Shown here one piece after another: positions 10,863 through 20,745 of a stretch of DNA of 64,000 nucleotides. The notes below the pieces were generated by a model. The model made no database searches and was not told the DNA's origin. It saw only the letters and a list, made by a program, of their open reading frames with translations. The translations under genes and the position numbers were made by a program. This stretch comes from Aurantiochytrium sp. KH105 (lineage: Eukaryota > Sar > Bigyra > Thraustochytrida > Thraustochytriidae), in the NCBI GenBank assembly GCA_003116975.1, contig BGKB01000108.1, positions 62,001 to 126,000 of the forward strand, in the 5' to 3' direction. Positions within the stretch are counted from its first letter, which is position 1; every line of letters starts with the position of its first letter.

Positions 10863-12026
10863 ATGACGACGCTCACGAACACGCTTCATGGGTTCGTGAC
10901 CCACTTCGAGGGCCGGAATCTGGAGGAGATGGGCGTCCCGCCCGAGATCCTGGGCAACGTCAAGGGGATGATCTTTTCCAACAAGATCGTCCCCGGGCGC
11001 GTCTCGCACTACTCGCATGGAGGTTTCTTTTCCTGCATTGACTCTGAAACGGGCGGCTGGACCTATCCCGTTGCTCTTCAATTCCTCGCAGGCAACATCT
11101 CGTCGTGGTCTGCCTACGAACGCGTCGAGCTCCTCGTACTCATCACAGACGAGGAAGTGTGCCAGCTTCTCAAGTCGCTCGGCCAGATTGGTTTCAACAC
11201 CAAAGCCTCGCACAAGCTGGAAAAGGGAATTTCTCTCCGCTCCGACCGCTTCGACCCTGCCACGTACAGAAAAGCGAAATTGGACCCCGAGTTTGGCCTC
11301 AAGTCGTGCTATGCGTATCACGTCGAGCACAAGCTCGTGCACGAAGCCGAAGCCCGCGATGTCATTTGGCAGTTCCGAACATCCTCGAACGAGAAGTTCT
11401 ATGGCACTCGAAACGCATCGCTCCACAACATCATCAAGCTAAACAACTTGACCCCAGAGGATGCCGAGAGCGTCGCTTTTAAGGCCATCAAAGACCGCTG
11501 GCCCCAAAAGAACCACGTGCTCGCCGACCAATGCCGAGCTGTGCTCTCAAGCATTTTGCCCGTCTCTTCGTCTGGCACGGCAGCGCCTGCCACGGCAGCG
11601 CCTGCCACGGCAGCGCCTGCCACGGATGCTCAGCAGGCACCGTCCGCGCCGTCGACGTGGTCTTCAGTGTCTTCTCGGCCCCCAGCGCCTCGACGCCCCC
11701 CCGCTCCTGGATTTTCTTCATCATCCGAAACCTCATCTTGGGGCCAGTCTAACTTTAACGATGATCTGGCGTTGGCCGGTCTGGCGCCTGCGAGCACGCC
11801 GATCGCGGACGTGACGCGCTCCAGAGCGTCAACGTGGAACCACTCGATGCCTCAGCCGACCGCGATTGCTCGGGGCTGGGGCGGATCGAGTGGGTCAGCA
11901 AGGTCTGATTTTGCGGCCCAGACCAAGGTCCCGGCACCAATTGCCGAGTCTCCGGCCGAGACGCCCGCGGACACGGTGGAAGAAGAGACGGCGGTCTTGC
12001 GTCAATCCTCTTTTGAGTTCAGGTAA
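10863..12026 (+). CDS. SYLF-domain (Ysc84/SH3YL1-type) lipid-binding protein
   Basis: 387-residue protein with a SYLF domain at about residues 15-195, a module known from Ysc84 and SH3YL1 that binds phosphoinositides and, in yeast, actin. Matching features are the PPEILGNVKGMIF start, a Gly/Trp-rich core (GGWTYP), the hydrophobic LLVLITDEEV segment and the closing NEKFYG motif (about 177-182). Unlike Ysc84/SH3YL1 there is no SH3 domain. The C-terminal half (about 228-387) is Ala/Pro/Ser-rich and includes an Ala-Pro-Ala-Thr repeat coded by 15-bp tandem units (about 11576-11625). It lies 1.1 kb upstream of a PI 3-kinase on the same strand, which is suggestive for a lipid-binding protein but may be chance. 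The SYLF call is by motif and would need a profile search. Confidence 0.75.
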   Translation: MTTLTNTLHGFVTHFEGRNLEEMGVPPEILGNVKGMIFSNKIVPGRVSHYSHGGFFSCIDSETGGWTYPVALQFLAGNISSWSAYERVELLVLITDEEVCQLLKSLGQIGFNTKASHKLEKGISLRSDRFDPATYRKAKLDPEFGLKSCYAYHVEHKLVHEAEARDVIWQFRTSSNEKFYGTRNASLHNIIKLNNLTPEDAESVAFKAIKDRWPQKNHVLADQCRAVLSSILPVSSSGTAAPATAAPATAAPATDAQQAPSAPSTWSSVSSRPPAPRRPPAPGFSSSSETSSWGQSNFNDDLALAGLAPASTPIADVTRSRASTWNHSMPQPTAIARGWGGSSGSARSDFAAQTKVPAPIAESPAETPADTVEEETAVLRQSSFEFR

Positions 12027-13173
12027 ACTCACGCAGCTCAGCGAAAGTCGAGGCAGCGGGCATCGGCGTGATGAGGTGGCAAGATCAATTTTTCATCCAT
12101 CCATTTCCTCATTCGTTCGTTCATTCGTTCATCTGTGCCATCCTGCCTGCACTCGGCGAGTCGTCACGAGTCTGTCTATTTTGTGGTCAATTGTATAGTA
12201 GATGACCCGTATGCATCAATCACCCAATGTTCTTTTTTGCGTTGCTTGCTGGTGAGACTTTGATCGGTCTCGTTTTCGGGGCCACACTACCAACCATGTG
12301 AATCTTCTCTTTGCCTAAGATTTTGGGGCACTGGGCTTTCTTGGGCCATGATGGAGTGAATGGGGCTTGTTCTAAAGTTATTTTCTTTGTGTTTGCTACG
12401 ATACGCACCAGGAGAAATGTTGTAAAAGCCAAGTAATACCCCCTTTAACAAGCGGTGTCTGGGGTTAAAGAGAGATCACTGTGAACAACGTAATTCTTCG
12501 CGTTTTCCTTGGGTGTTTTTTTTTTTTCACCTTTCCGTGTCTCCTTCTTTCCAATACTCATCAAGCTCAAGCCTAGCAATGCTCCTCAACAACGAATACA
12601 ACAAGCCGCCTCGTAGATCCCGACTCTTGCTGCTGCCAGCCGCAGCAGTGACTGACTGACTGAGTCGGCCAACGCGGCAAGGCACGCGCGCGCCTGGTCT
12701 TCGTTCGCCCGAAGGGACAGGGAAGCACTCCACGTTTGCCCATTCCTCCACTTGTGCACACCCCGCTGTCCACTTGCAGCGCGTCCTAAAGCCGACTTGG
12801 GTCCTTGACTCGCCCACTTGTGCTAGTGCGCGTTCACAACCCCGTCGCGCACAGAGCAAGCAATCCCGCTCCGTCCCGCACGCACGCACGCACGCACAGC
12901 GCGCGCGCGGGCGAGAGAGCAGGGCCCGGCGGCGCGCCGTCCGTCCGCGAAGGCCGCCGGCGGGCGCTCGCCGCGGAGAGAGGACCGGCGTACTTTCCGG
13001 GCTCGGGAGCTCGTCATTCGGACATTGATTGACTGATTGATCGATCTGTCGGCGCGTGCAGGGAGAGAGACGCACGAAGAAGACTCGCACGAGCACGCGC
13101 GCGCGAGAGGCGGGACGAGGACCGCGGCGCGGCGAAGGGAGAGTCGCAGCGGACGCACGGCCGCGGGAAGACG
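12027..13173. other. Intergenic region upstream of the PI 3-kinase gene
   Basis: Begins with ATTC/GTTC repeats (about 12108-12136), then an AT-richer block (12200-12530) with a T-run at about 12518-12527, then GC-rich sequence with CGCA repeats (about 12879-12898) and a TTGATTGACTGATTGATCGAT run (about 13024-13043). Probably the 3' end of the SYLF transcript followed by the kinase promoter. Frames open here lack protein character. Confidence 0.5.
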
Positions 13174-16100
13174 ATGGAAAGCAGTTTTCAGGCCAACTCG
13201 CCGTGCGCCGACGACGGGCTTGGCGGCGGAGTCTGGCAGCCGCACACGGACGAGAGAACAGGCCTGCAGTTTTACCACAACGTGGTGACGGGCCTGAGCG
13301 TGTGGAAGCTGCCTGCGGACAAGTGGCACAAGGCGCGCGATGCAGCATCTGATCGCGTCTACTACTTTAACCTGCTGCGACAGCAGAGCACATATGCCGA
13401 GCCCCCTGATTACGAAGAGGAAGACTTTCGACACCTTGCAATCCATCCCTACTCGCACGATGCGCTCGGCATGAGCGGAGAGCGCAAAGACTACATGGGC
13501 TTTGTGCCGGCGTTCGATCCGACTCGTAACATGGCATTCTGGCATTCGCCAGGCATGGCGGTGTGGCGTAAGCCACGTGGCGCCGACTACCGTATCGAGC
13601 AGGTTCGCTCTTCGCAGGAACACGAGGATGTGGAACGGTACGCCCGTCTGCTGCAGAGCCGTATTCACGACGTCTCGGACGAGCTTTCGCGCATGGAAAT
13701 GATGGAGAACCAGATTGAGGAAACCGTAGAGGCGCGTTCGCAACGTCTGGCCCATTTGCGAGGCGAGAGCGAGCGCCTGCCCTCGAACAGGGCGCAACCT
13801 CGCGCACGCGAAAAGGGAGTCACACGGTATTTGGAGAACTCGTTTGGGCGCGTGGCCTTTCGCAGTTCCATCCGGACGACCGCCCCCACGGTCGACTCCT
13901 TTCTCAAGTCGGTGCCGCTCTTTCACAACCTAGATAATGAGCAATTTGAGCTGGTGCGCAAGTCGATGCGCAAGCAAACCTTTGTGCCCAACGAGGTCAT
14001 TGTGCGGCAGGACACCAAGGGCGAGCTCTTTTACCTGATTGTCGAGGGCAAAGTCCGCGTCTATGTTGCTGGTGCGTGGACAGAGGACCAAGGTATTCTG
14101 CCCGAGGACAACGCCTTTGGCAAGCTCGTCAACGAGCTGAGCACGGGCGACTTTTTCGGCGAGAAGGCGCTTCTCGAGGATAAGACCCGGACAGCGACGG
14201 TGATGGCGCTGACGCACGTGTCCACGTACACGCTCTCGAGCGACGTCTTTCGTCAGGTCATCAAGCCTGAAGAGCTCATGACCACGTCCAACACGCAGCT
14301 GTCCCACATGAGTCTCGAGGTCGCAAGCTTCACCAAGCACGTGGGCAACTTTGATGTCCTGCTCTCGCTGAAGCGGCGCGCCAACACAGAGAGAGAGCGG
14401 CGTGTGGCGGAAGCTCTCATGCTGCTCATGACGGCCTTTAGCCCCGAGCTGAACGTGGCAGACACCGTCGCGCGCATGCGTAAGGTCCTCTTTCAGATCT
14501 TCAACTGCGAACGCGTTTCCTTGTACACGGTGGACTGGGAGAAGCGTCAGTTAGAAATGCAGTTTGGCAGTGGCGCGGGGGGCAAGGCGCGAAAGAGAAC
14601 AGTCAAGCTGGACATTGGCCAGGGCATTGCGGGCCATTGTGCGGCGATTAACAAGATTGTGAATGTGCCACACGTGCACAAGAATGAGCATTTTTACGGC
14701 GAGGTAGAGTCGGAAGACTCGGGATTCGTGACGCGCAACGTGCTGTGCTGCCCGGTGTGCACCAATGACGGAACGGTGATCACAGTGATTGAGCTTTTGA
14801 ATAAGCGCGGTGGTGCGCCCTTTTCCGAGGAGGACCAAGATGTGATTGCGTCTGTAAGCGAGCAGATGAGTGCGACGCTCGCACAAAAGCGCGCCGAGCA
14901 ACTGAATGACTTCTCCCTCGAGCACTATCTCCCGATCTGGCAGCTTGAAGACTCGCTGACGATCAATGTCAAGCGCGTGCTCGGCACGAGTCTACCGGGC
15001 CACGTTCTTTCAGACTCGTTCATCGTATCGTGCGCAATTTACCACGCAGGACAGCCACTGGCTCCGGCTCGATACCTGGAGCGCACGGCAGAGCGACTCA
15101 TGCCGTACATGATCGTGCCATTCAACTCGAAGGTCACGCTGGACATCAAGCTCTCGAACCTCCCTCGTGCGGCTCGTGTGATCTTCAACGTGTACTACTC
15201 GCCGAAGGCGGACGAGGCGCATGACTTGTTTGAAGCCATCAAGGACGAGCAAGCCAAGCTGCGTGCGCAGCTCGAGGAAGAGCAGCGTCAGCGCGAAAAC
15301 CGTCACGCGCGCGAAGAGGAGGACGACGACGAGGAAAACAGCGGTGAACGCGACAGCGTCAAGCGGACGTCAGCGGTGCGCAAGCGTATCCAACAGCGAC
15401 AGCGACGGGAGCGACAGCGGCGGCGGCACATGGAGATTGAGCGACTCGTCGAGGAGGGCTCGGCGACACCCATCGGGTGGGCCGGCCTGACTCTTTTCGA
15501 TTTTGAGCAGGTGATGCGGTCGGGGCATTTGCGTTTGAAGCTCTTTCGCGGGGAGGCGGGATCCGACATGGCGGGTGTGGCGACGCTTTTGAGCAACAAC
15601 ACGCGTGCAAAGGACGCAGTCGACTTTTTGGAGCTCGAGCTGCCGTCGCGGGGCAAGCCGGTCGTTTACAGTGACTACATGAGCGACGACGTGCAGCGGG
15701 ATGCAGAGGAGTCGGACGCGGCGCCACGTTCGAACCTGTATCGACTTATGCGCGCGGAACTGAGCACTTTTATTCACCGAGACCCGTTGCATCCGCTGAG
15801 CAAGGAGCAAAAAGAATTGATATTGCAGATGCGGCGTGAACTCATGGAGGACCCAAAGTCGCTGCCAAAGTTTTTGCAGGCGATCGACTGGTCGAAGCGC
15901 TCGCAGATGCAGCTGGCGTATCGCATGTTGAACGAATGGGCGATGCCAGACCCGATGGTGGCCCTGCAGTTGCTGGACTTCAAGCACCCTGATCCGAAAG
16001 TGCGCGCCCTGGCCGTATCTGCGCTGGAGCCGCTTTCTGACGTGAGTTTGGAGGAGATCATGCTGCAGCTCGTGCAAGTGCTCAAGTTCGAGCGTTTTGT

Positions 16101-17319
16101 GGACTCTGCGCTCTCTCGTTTTCTGCTGCGACGTGCGCTGCGCACACCATCGCTGATTGGGCACCGTCTGTTTTGGCTACTCAAGGCCGAGATGCACGAG
16201 GATTACATTGCTGACCGCTACGGCGCGCTGTTGGACACGTATCTGCGGCACTGCCGCGTTCGCCAGGACCTGGGCCACCAGCAGTTTGTGAACAGCAAGC
16301 TGGAGTCGATTGCGGCGGCGGTAAAGGAGGAGAAACCGAACCGACGCACGGCGTTCTTGAAGCAGCAGCTGGCGTCCGCGACGCTCCCGGAGGAGTTTCA
16401 GCTGCCGCTTTCGCCGTATCTATTCTTTCGCGGGCTGGATGTGAAAAAGTGCCGCGTGATGAACTCGAAGAAGGCGCCGCTACTGCTCGAGTGTTTGCAG
16501 GCTCGTCCCGGTGCGCCCCCCGTGTCTGTGTTGTACAAGTCTGGCGATGATTTGCGCCAGGATCAGCTTACGCTACAGGTTTTGCGCACGATGGACAAGC
16601 TGTGGAAGACGGAGGGCTTGGATTTGCGGCTGTCCTTGTACAGCGTTGTGTCGACGGGTGATCAGCGCGGTATGATTCAGATTGTGCCGAATGCGGAGAC
16701 GATTGCACGCATCACGGCGGGCCGGACGGGCGGCAAGCTGAGCAAGGCCGTCAAGGTGTTTGACGACAAGAAGCTGAAACGGTATCTGCAGAATTCGGGC
16801 TATGCGCGGCGTGTGACAGAGCAGAACTTTAAGTGCTCGTGTGCGGGGTACTGCGTTGCGACGTATGTGCTGGGTATTGGCGACCGGCACGCGGACAACA
16901 TTATGCTCACGCGTGATGGTAAGCTGTTTCACATTGACTTTGGGCACTTTTTGGGCAATTTCAAGTCGAAGATGGGCATCAAGCGAGAGCGTGGTCCTTT
17001 TCTGTTTTCGAACGCGATGGCTACGGTCCTGGGTCCGCAGGATCGTCCTTTGTTTAAGGAGTTCGAGGCGCTTTGCGGCCAAGCGTACAACATTTTGCGG
17101 CGTAATGCGAGTTTGCTCATTACTCTTTTTTCGCTCATGCTTTCGAGCGGGATGCCCGAGTTGCAGCGCGAGTCGGACATTGATTGGGTACGCGATCGTC
17201 TCATGCTCGACGCCTCCGAAGAGGAGGCTGCGGAGCGTTTCAAGGAGCTCATCCAGGAGGCGTTGTCGACGTGGACTTCGACGCTCAACGATTTCGCACA
17301 CGTTATCCGTCGCAATTGA
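13174..17319 (+). CDS. Multidomain class I-like PI 3-kinase with WW, cyclic-nucleotide-binding and GAF domains
   Basis: 1381-residue predicted phosphatidylinositol 3-kinase. In order: WW domain (20-47, W21 and W44); degenerate second WW (51-77, second Trp replaced by Tyr); coiled-coil-like linker (about 140-220); cyclic-nucleotide-binding domain (about 245-365) with phosphate-binding cassette G329-E330 to R339-T340-A341-T342; GAF domain (about 410-576) with NK543-544, F550 and D554; PI3K-type C2 (about 588-690, resuming at 765-800 after a charged insert); helical PIK domain (864-1026); kinase domain (about 1085-1381). Catalytic elements are K1122 in YKSGDDLRQD, the loop GDRHADN (D1237, N1242) and DFG (D1255). 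The activation loop FKSKMGIKRERGPF resembles class I enzymes. No adaptor-binding or Ras-binding domain was seen. The Thr after the cassette Arg is the residue associated with cGMP preference in PKG-type sites, so cGMP gating is a reasonable inference. Confidence 0.92.
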   Translation: MESSFQANSPCADDGLGGGVWQPHTDERTGLQFYHNVVTGLSVWKLPADKWHKARDAASDRVYYFNLLRQQSTYAEPPDYEEEDFRHLAIHPYSHDALGMSGERKDYMGFVPAFDPTRNMAFWHSPGMAVWRKPRGADYRIEQVRSSQEHEDVERYARLLQSRIHDVSDELSRMEMMENQIEETVEARSQRLAHLRGESERLPSNRAQPRAREKGVTRYLENSFGRVAFRSSIRTTAPTVDSFLKSVPLFHNLDNEQFELVRKSMRKQTFVPNEVIVRQDTKGELFYLIVEGKVRVYVAGAWTEDQGILPEDNAFGKLVNELSTGDFFGEKALLEDKTRTATVMALTHVSTYTLSSDVFRQVIKPEELMTTSNTQLSHMSLEVASFTKHVGNFDVLLSLKRRANTERERRVAEALMLLMTAFSPELNVADTVARMRKVLFQIFNCERVSLYTVDWEKRQLEMQFGSGAGGKARKRTVKLDIGQGIAGHCAAINKIVNVPHVHKNEHFYGEVESEDSGFVTRNVLCCPVCTNDGTVITVIELLNKRGGAPFSEEDQDVIASVSEQMSATLAQKRAEQLNDFSLEHYLPIWQLEDSLTINVKRVLGTSLPGHVLSDSFIVSCAIYHAGQPLAPARYLERTAERLMPYMIVPFNSKVTLDIKLSNLPRAARVIFNVYYSPKADEAHDLFEAIKDEQAKLRAQLEEEQRQRENRHAREEEDDDEENSGERDSVKRTSAVRKRIQQRQRRERQRRRHMEIERLVEEGSATPIGWAGLTLFDFEQVMRSGHLRLKLFRGEAGSDMAGVATLLSNNTRAKDAVDFLELELPSRGKPVVYSDYMSDDVQRDAEESDAAPRSNLYRLMRAELSTFIHRDPLHPLSKEQKELILQMRRELMEDPKSLPKFLQAIDWSKRSQMQLAYRMLNEWAMPDPMVALQLLDFKHPDPKVRALAVSALEPLSDVSLEEIMLQLVQVLKFERFVDSALSRFLLRRALRTPSLIGHRLFWLLKAEMHEDYIADRYGALLDTYLRHCRVRQDLGHQQFVNSKLESIAAAVKEEKPNRRTAFLKQQLASATLPEEFQLPLSPYLFFRGLDVKKCRVMNSKKAPLLLECLQARPGAPPVSVLYKSGDDLRQDQLTLQVLRTMDKLWKTEGLDLRLSLYSVVSTGDQRGMIQIVPNAETIARITAGRTGGKLSKAVKVFDDKKLKRYLQNSGYARRVTEQNFKCSCAGYCVATYVLGIGDRHADNIMLTRDGKLFHIDFGHFLGNFKSKMGIKRERGPFLFSNAMATVLGPQDRPLFKEFEALCGQAYNILRRNASLLITLFSLMLSSGMPELQRESDIDWVRDRLMLDASEEEAAERFKELIQEALSTWTSTLNDFAHVIRRN

Positions 17320-17976
17320 GGTAGAAACCTGTGTTTGTTCTGTGTTCCAGCAGGAGTATTTCTCCCGAGAAGAAAACCATCTGTCAGGGGTGGAGGATCT
17401 CCTTTCCTCTGCCAGAAAAAAAAAAGAAGATCTGTTTGTTTTTTGATGAAGTGTATGTCTCCTTGCGAAGCGAGCTATTCCGCAACAGTTTGCCTTAGAT
17501 GAGGCTCGGCAGAAGAAGCACATGAGGACAACCTATTTGTATCATGAAGACTGACTGAAAGTTTGATTGTTCAATTCGCGATCACCGCACAAGTCTGCAT
17601 CCGTTACAATTTGCCCTTTTCCGTGAGACCTGAAGACGGCTAGAGATGGTGGTACATGTGATGCAGATATTGGATATGCATAAACTCCAGCGAGAGTGCG
17701 ATGCCGACGCTAAGACTTTGGTGTCTTACGTGAATCAAACAGCGCTTTGAATAAGAGAGTCGAACGAAGGAATTGTTGAATAGATGAATGAATACATGAA
17801 CCTCATTGTGGATGTGATAGAAATGCCTACAAATTCACATAGGGTAGATTTGACGGAACTGGAGGGTATGGTACGAAATGTTTTGCGCATGATGTGCCTT
17901 TTGCGCGCGTTTCAGTCATTTGGAAAGGAAAAAGTACAGAGGCGAAGAGAATAGACAGGCTTGCTTGCTTACTTGC
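17320..17976. other. Convergent 3' region between PI 3-kinase and polyQ protein genes
   Basis: AT-richer spacer of about 657 bp between convergent genes, expected to hold both 3' untranslated regions. An A-run lies at about 17417-17426. No open frame with protein character was seen. Confidence 0.6.
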
Positions 17977-19382
17977 TCACTTGTTCTGAGAAGAAGCGGC
18001 TTCGGCGAGAAGATTCAGGTCAACAGAGCTGAGCGAGTCCTGCGAGGCCCCAAAGAGCGAGCTGGCGGACTGCGAGGTGCCCATTCGTGGCAGCGAGGCT
18101 GCTGCGCGCTCGACCTTGACCCTCGCGTCATTATTGTTGGTGTTGTTGACAATGGAGGCGGCTGTGGGGTAAAGATGAGCATCGCCCTCGACTTTGTAAT
18201 TTGAAGAGCGCGCGGTAAAGGCCGAAGGTCTGGGCGTGGACGCGGCGGTGTCAGTCCTGGCGTCGATGTCATCGCCACGGAAAAATGCCATATGCTCCGA
18301 AGCAGGAGAGCGCGGAGCATTGGTTGAGACTGGCGCGTACGAGTGCTGCACGAGACAGACACCCCTGCGGGGCATAAAGAGATCGCATAGATTGGGAAGT
18401 CCGATCGTGCCGCCGTGATTAAAGGTGGCGCGGTAGATTGCGGCGGCAAAGGACGCCTGAAACTTGCAGGGGAAGTTGCAGTGGGTGAAACGAGCGGTGC
18501 GGGTTTTGCGAGGAAAGAACTTATTGCCTTCCTTTTTCACGTGCATGGGCTTGCAGTCCGCGCCATCAGTGATGGCGGCGAGTTTCTCGACGCTGGAGCC
18601 AACGTTAACGAGGTCCTTTTGAAGCTTTGCAACAACGCGGGCGCAAAGTTCTTCTTTGCCCCTTTCGTCGAGGGGTTCGCGCATGTGAAGGCGAATGGCG
18701 TTGGCCCAAAACGGGTACTCGGCGCGGGTAAGGGGGAGGTCTTCGACGAGAATGCGGTCCGCAGGTCCTTCGGAGGATGCGGCGCGCGCCATAATGCGCG
18801 GTCTCGAGTCGTTTGCGTGCGGGGACGAGGGCGCCGAGGTCGCGAGGGAGACCGGGCTGGCGGCGTTGCGAGCGCGTTTGTTCAGGCGAAGGTCCATCGA
18901 GGGAGCCTGCGTGTTGATGGGTGGAGGCGTTGAGCGTGCCTGGTGCGACTGGGGTGCTGCATTGATCTGGGAGTGCTCGCGCTTGTTATTGTTGTTGTTG
19001 TTGTTGGTAGCGATCTTTTCGTCCTTGGCGTTGGTGTTGTTTTGCGCTCCAGTGGCGATTGCCATGGAGAGGTTCTGATGGTCAAGAAGACCAGGGACGC
19101 TTTGACCAAGAGAAGTTACGATGGCGCCGAAAGCAGCATTCTTCTCTGCGTCGGTGCGACAGTTGAGAAGGTGTTGCGTGATGGCACTGGGGATGGAGCT
19201 GAAAGGGGTTCGTTCGTCCGAGATGAGGCGCGGTGTCTCGAGTTGCGGGTGGTCGGATACAAAGTTGGCAGCATTAGCCACGCTGCTGTTCGAGTTGCAC
19301 CGCCGAAGGATCTCCGGGTCGACGCCGAACAATGTGGGATGAGAATGCCGCTGTTGCTGTTGGGCAAGGTGCTGCAAGTGCA

Positions 19383-19422
<40 letters not shown>

Positions 19423-19578
19423 TTGCTGCTGCAGCATCTGAGTGGCAGCGAGATGCGGGTTCTCGCCTTGCGAGCTTCTCATGAGAAGGTTGAAGAGTTC
19501 CTCGTCACTCTGGGAGTTGTTCGGCGACGGGGTGTTGGAGCCCAAGTAACGATGCTGCTGCTGCCAAGTGAACGGCAT
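17977..19578 (-). CDS. Unrecognised polyglutamine/polyasparagine protein
   Basis: 533-residue protein of unknown function. The N-terminal 80 residues are Gln-rich with an uninterrupted run of twelve Gln coded by a pure CAG tract (CTG on the plus strand, 19384-19419). A second homopolymer of about seven Asn lies near residue 193, followed by Pro/Ser-rich, predicted disordered sequence. A more ordered segment at about 275-410 includes ARFTHCNFPCKFQ with two Cys, then a hydrophobic stretch through LPNLCDLF. Gln/Asn-rich disorder around one small ordered core is common in transcriptional co-regulators and RNA-binding proteins, but nothing here identifies the family. The 3' end converges on the PI 3-kinase gene. 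Confidence 0.7.
19384..19419. repeat. Coding CTG/CAG trinucleotide array
   Basis: Twelve pure CTG units on the plus strand, encoding Gln on the minus strand within the polyQ protein. Imperfect CTG/TTG units continue on both sides. Confidence 0.9.
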
Positions 19579-20023
19579 CCTTTCTGCCTGTTCTGTCTGT
19601 GTGTCTGTAAAGGATGGGCGTTGTTGTTGCTGCTATTGAACCCGGTTGAGCTTGCTAGCTGTCGGCTGTCGGTGAGACGCCGGTGGAGCAAGTCAGCTCG
19701 GCCTGCACGAGCGAAACGAAGCGGCCAAGGCGCAAGAGGCCGACGCGGGCGCGCCTGTGCGCTCCGCCGTCGCCGCGACGCGCGAGAGCCCAGGTCGCGG
19801 CGTACTTGAAGGAAAAGGTTCCCGCGGTCGCGCCGTCAAGCAAGCTCGTTAAGCAAGCCGGCGCGCGGGCAGCAAAGCGGGCACGGCGGCGAAGACGGCC
19901 GTCCCCTCGCGCGCTCCCCGTCGTCTATCTGGCAAGGCTGGCAGGCTGGCAGGCAGGCTGGCTGCCTCCGCGCTATCCCTGTCTCCGGCGCGGTCGGCGG
20001 CTTTCGCGTTTTGTTCGTGCTGG

Positions 20024-20052
20024 CTCTGCTCTGCTCTGCTCTGCTCTGCTCT
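20024..20052. repeat. CTCTG pentanucleotide array
   Basis: About five and a half consecutive CTCTG units, directly readable. Confidence 0.85.
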
Positions 20053-20135
20053 CTTGCGTACCGCAACCCGCAGGTTCTCCCTGCTCCGCGTCTCGGGCCG
20101 CTGTTTCCGTTCTGCTCGACCGGTCCCTTCGGGGT

Positions 20136-20162
20136 CTGCTGCTGCTGCTGCTGCTGCTGCTG
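20136..20162. repeat. CTG trinucleotide array, non-coding
   Basis: Nine pure CTG units in sequence with no supportable gene. Confidence 0.85.
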
Positions 20163-20682
20163 CTTCGGCGCTGCGAACGTTGCCTTGCGTCGCGTCGCGT
20201 CGCGTTGCGTTGCTTGTTTGCTCTCGTTTGTTGGTCTTGTCTCGCTGCGCTTTCGTCGCGCCTCCTGCAGAGAGAGGAGAGGCCTCTGCGGTTCTCGCCA
20301 GGGCGCCCTCTTCCTTTTCTTCCTTGTCTCCGGAACCCAAGTGGCCCTTTTACCCTCCTCCCGCTTCCACCTCCCCTCTTTCTTTTTCTTTTTCTTTTCC
20401 TTTTCCTTTTTCTTTTCTACGTTTCCTTTTAGTTTTTTCGATTCTTTTCTTTCTGGCTGGCCGGTGCGCAGGCTGTCCTGCATGACGTTCTCCCGTGGCG
20501 GGCCGGCAGTAGGAAAGGAGGTGGCTAGGCGCGCCGGCCGCGTCTAGTCCGGCCGCTGCTTCCCGGTTTCCTCAGGGGTCGCTCGGTGGTACTCATGGCC
20601 GGCACGCTTCGTTTCCGCCGCCCTGCGCCGCGAAAGAGGAGCGAGGTCTGGACGGGGAAGGGTTGACAGTGCATGAAAAAAA

Positions 20683-20685
<3 letters not shown>

Positions 20686-20744
<59 letters not shown>

Positions 20745-20745
20745 C
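20686..20745. repeat. 12-bp minisatellite, five units
   Basis: Five tandem copies of GAAACAAAGAAA starting at 20686, 20698, 20710, 20722 and 20734, the last ending in C. It follows an A-run at about 20676-20685. Confidence 0.9.
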
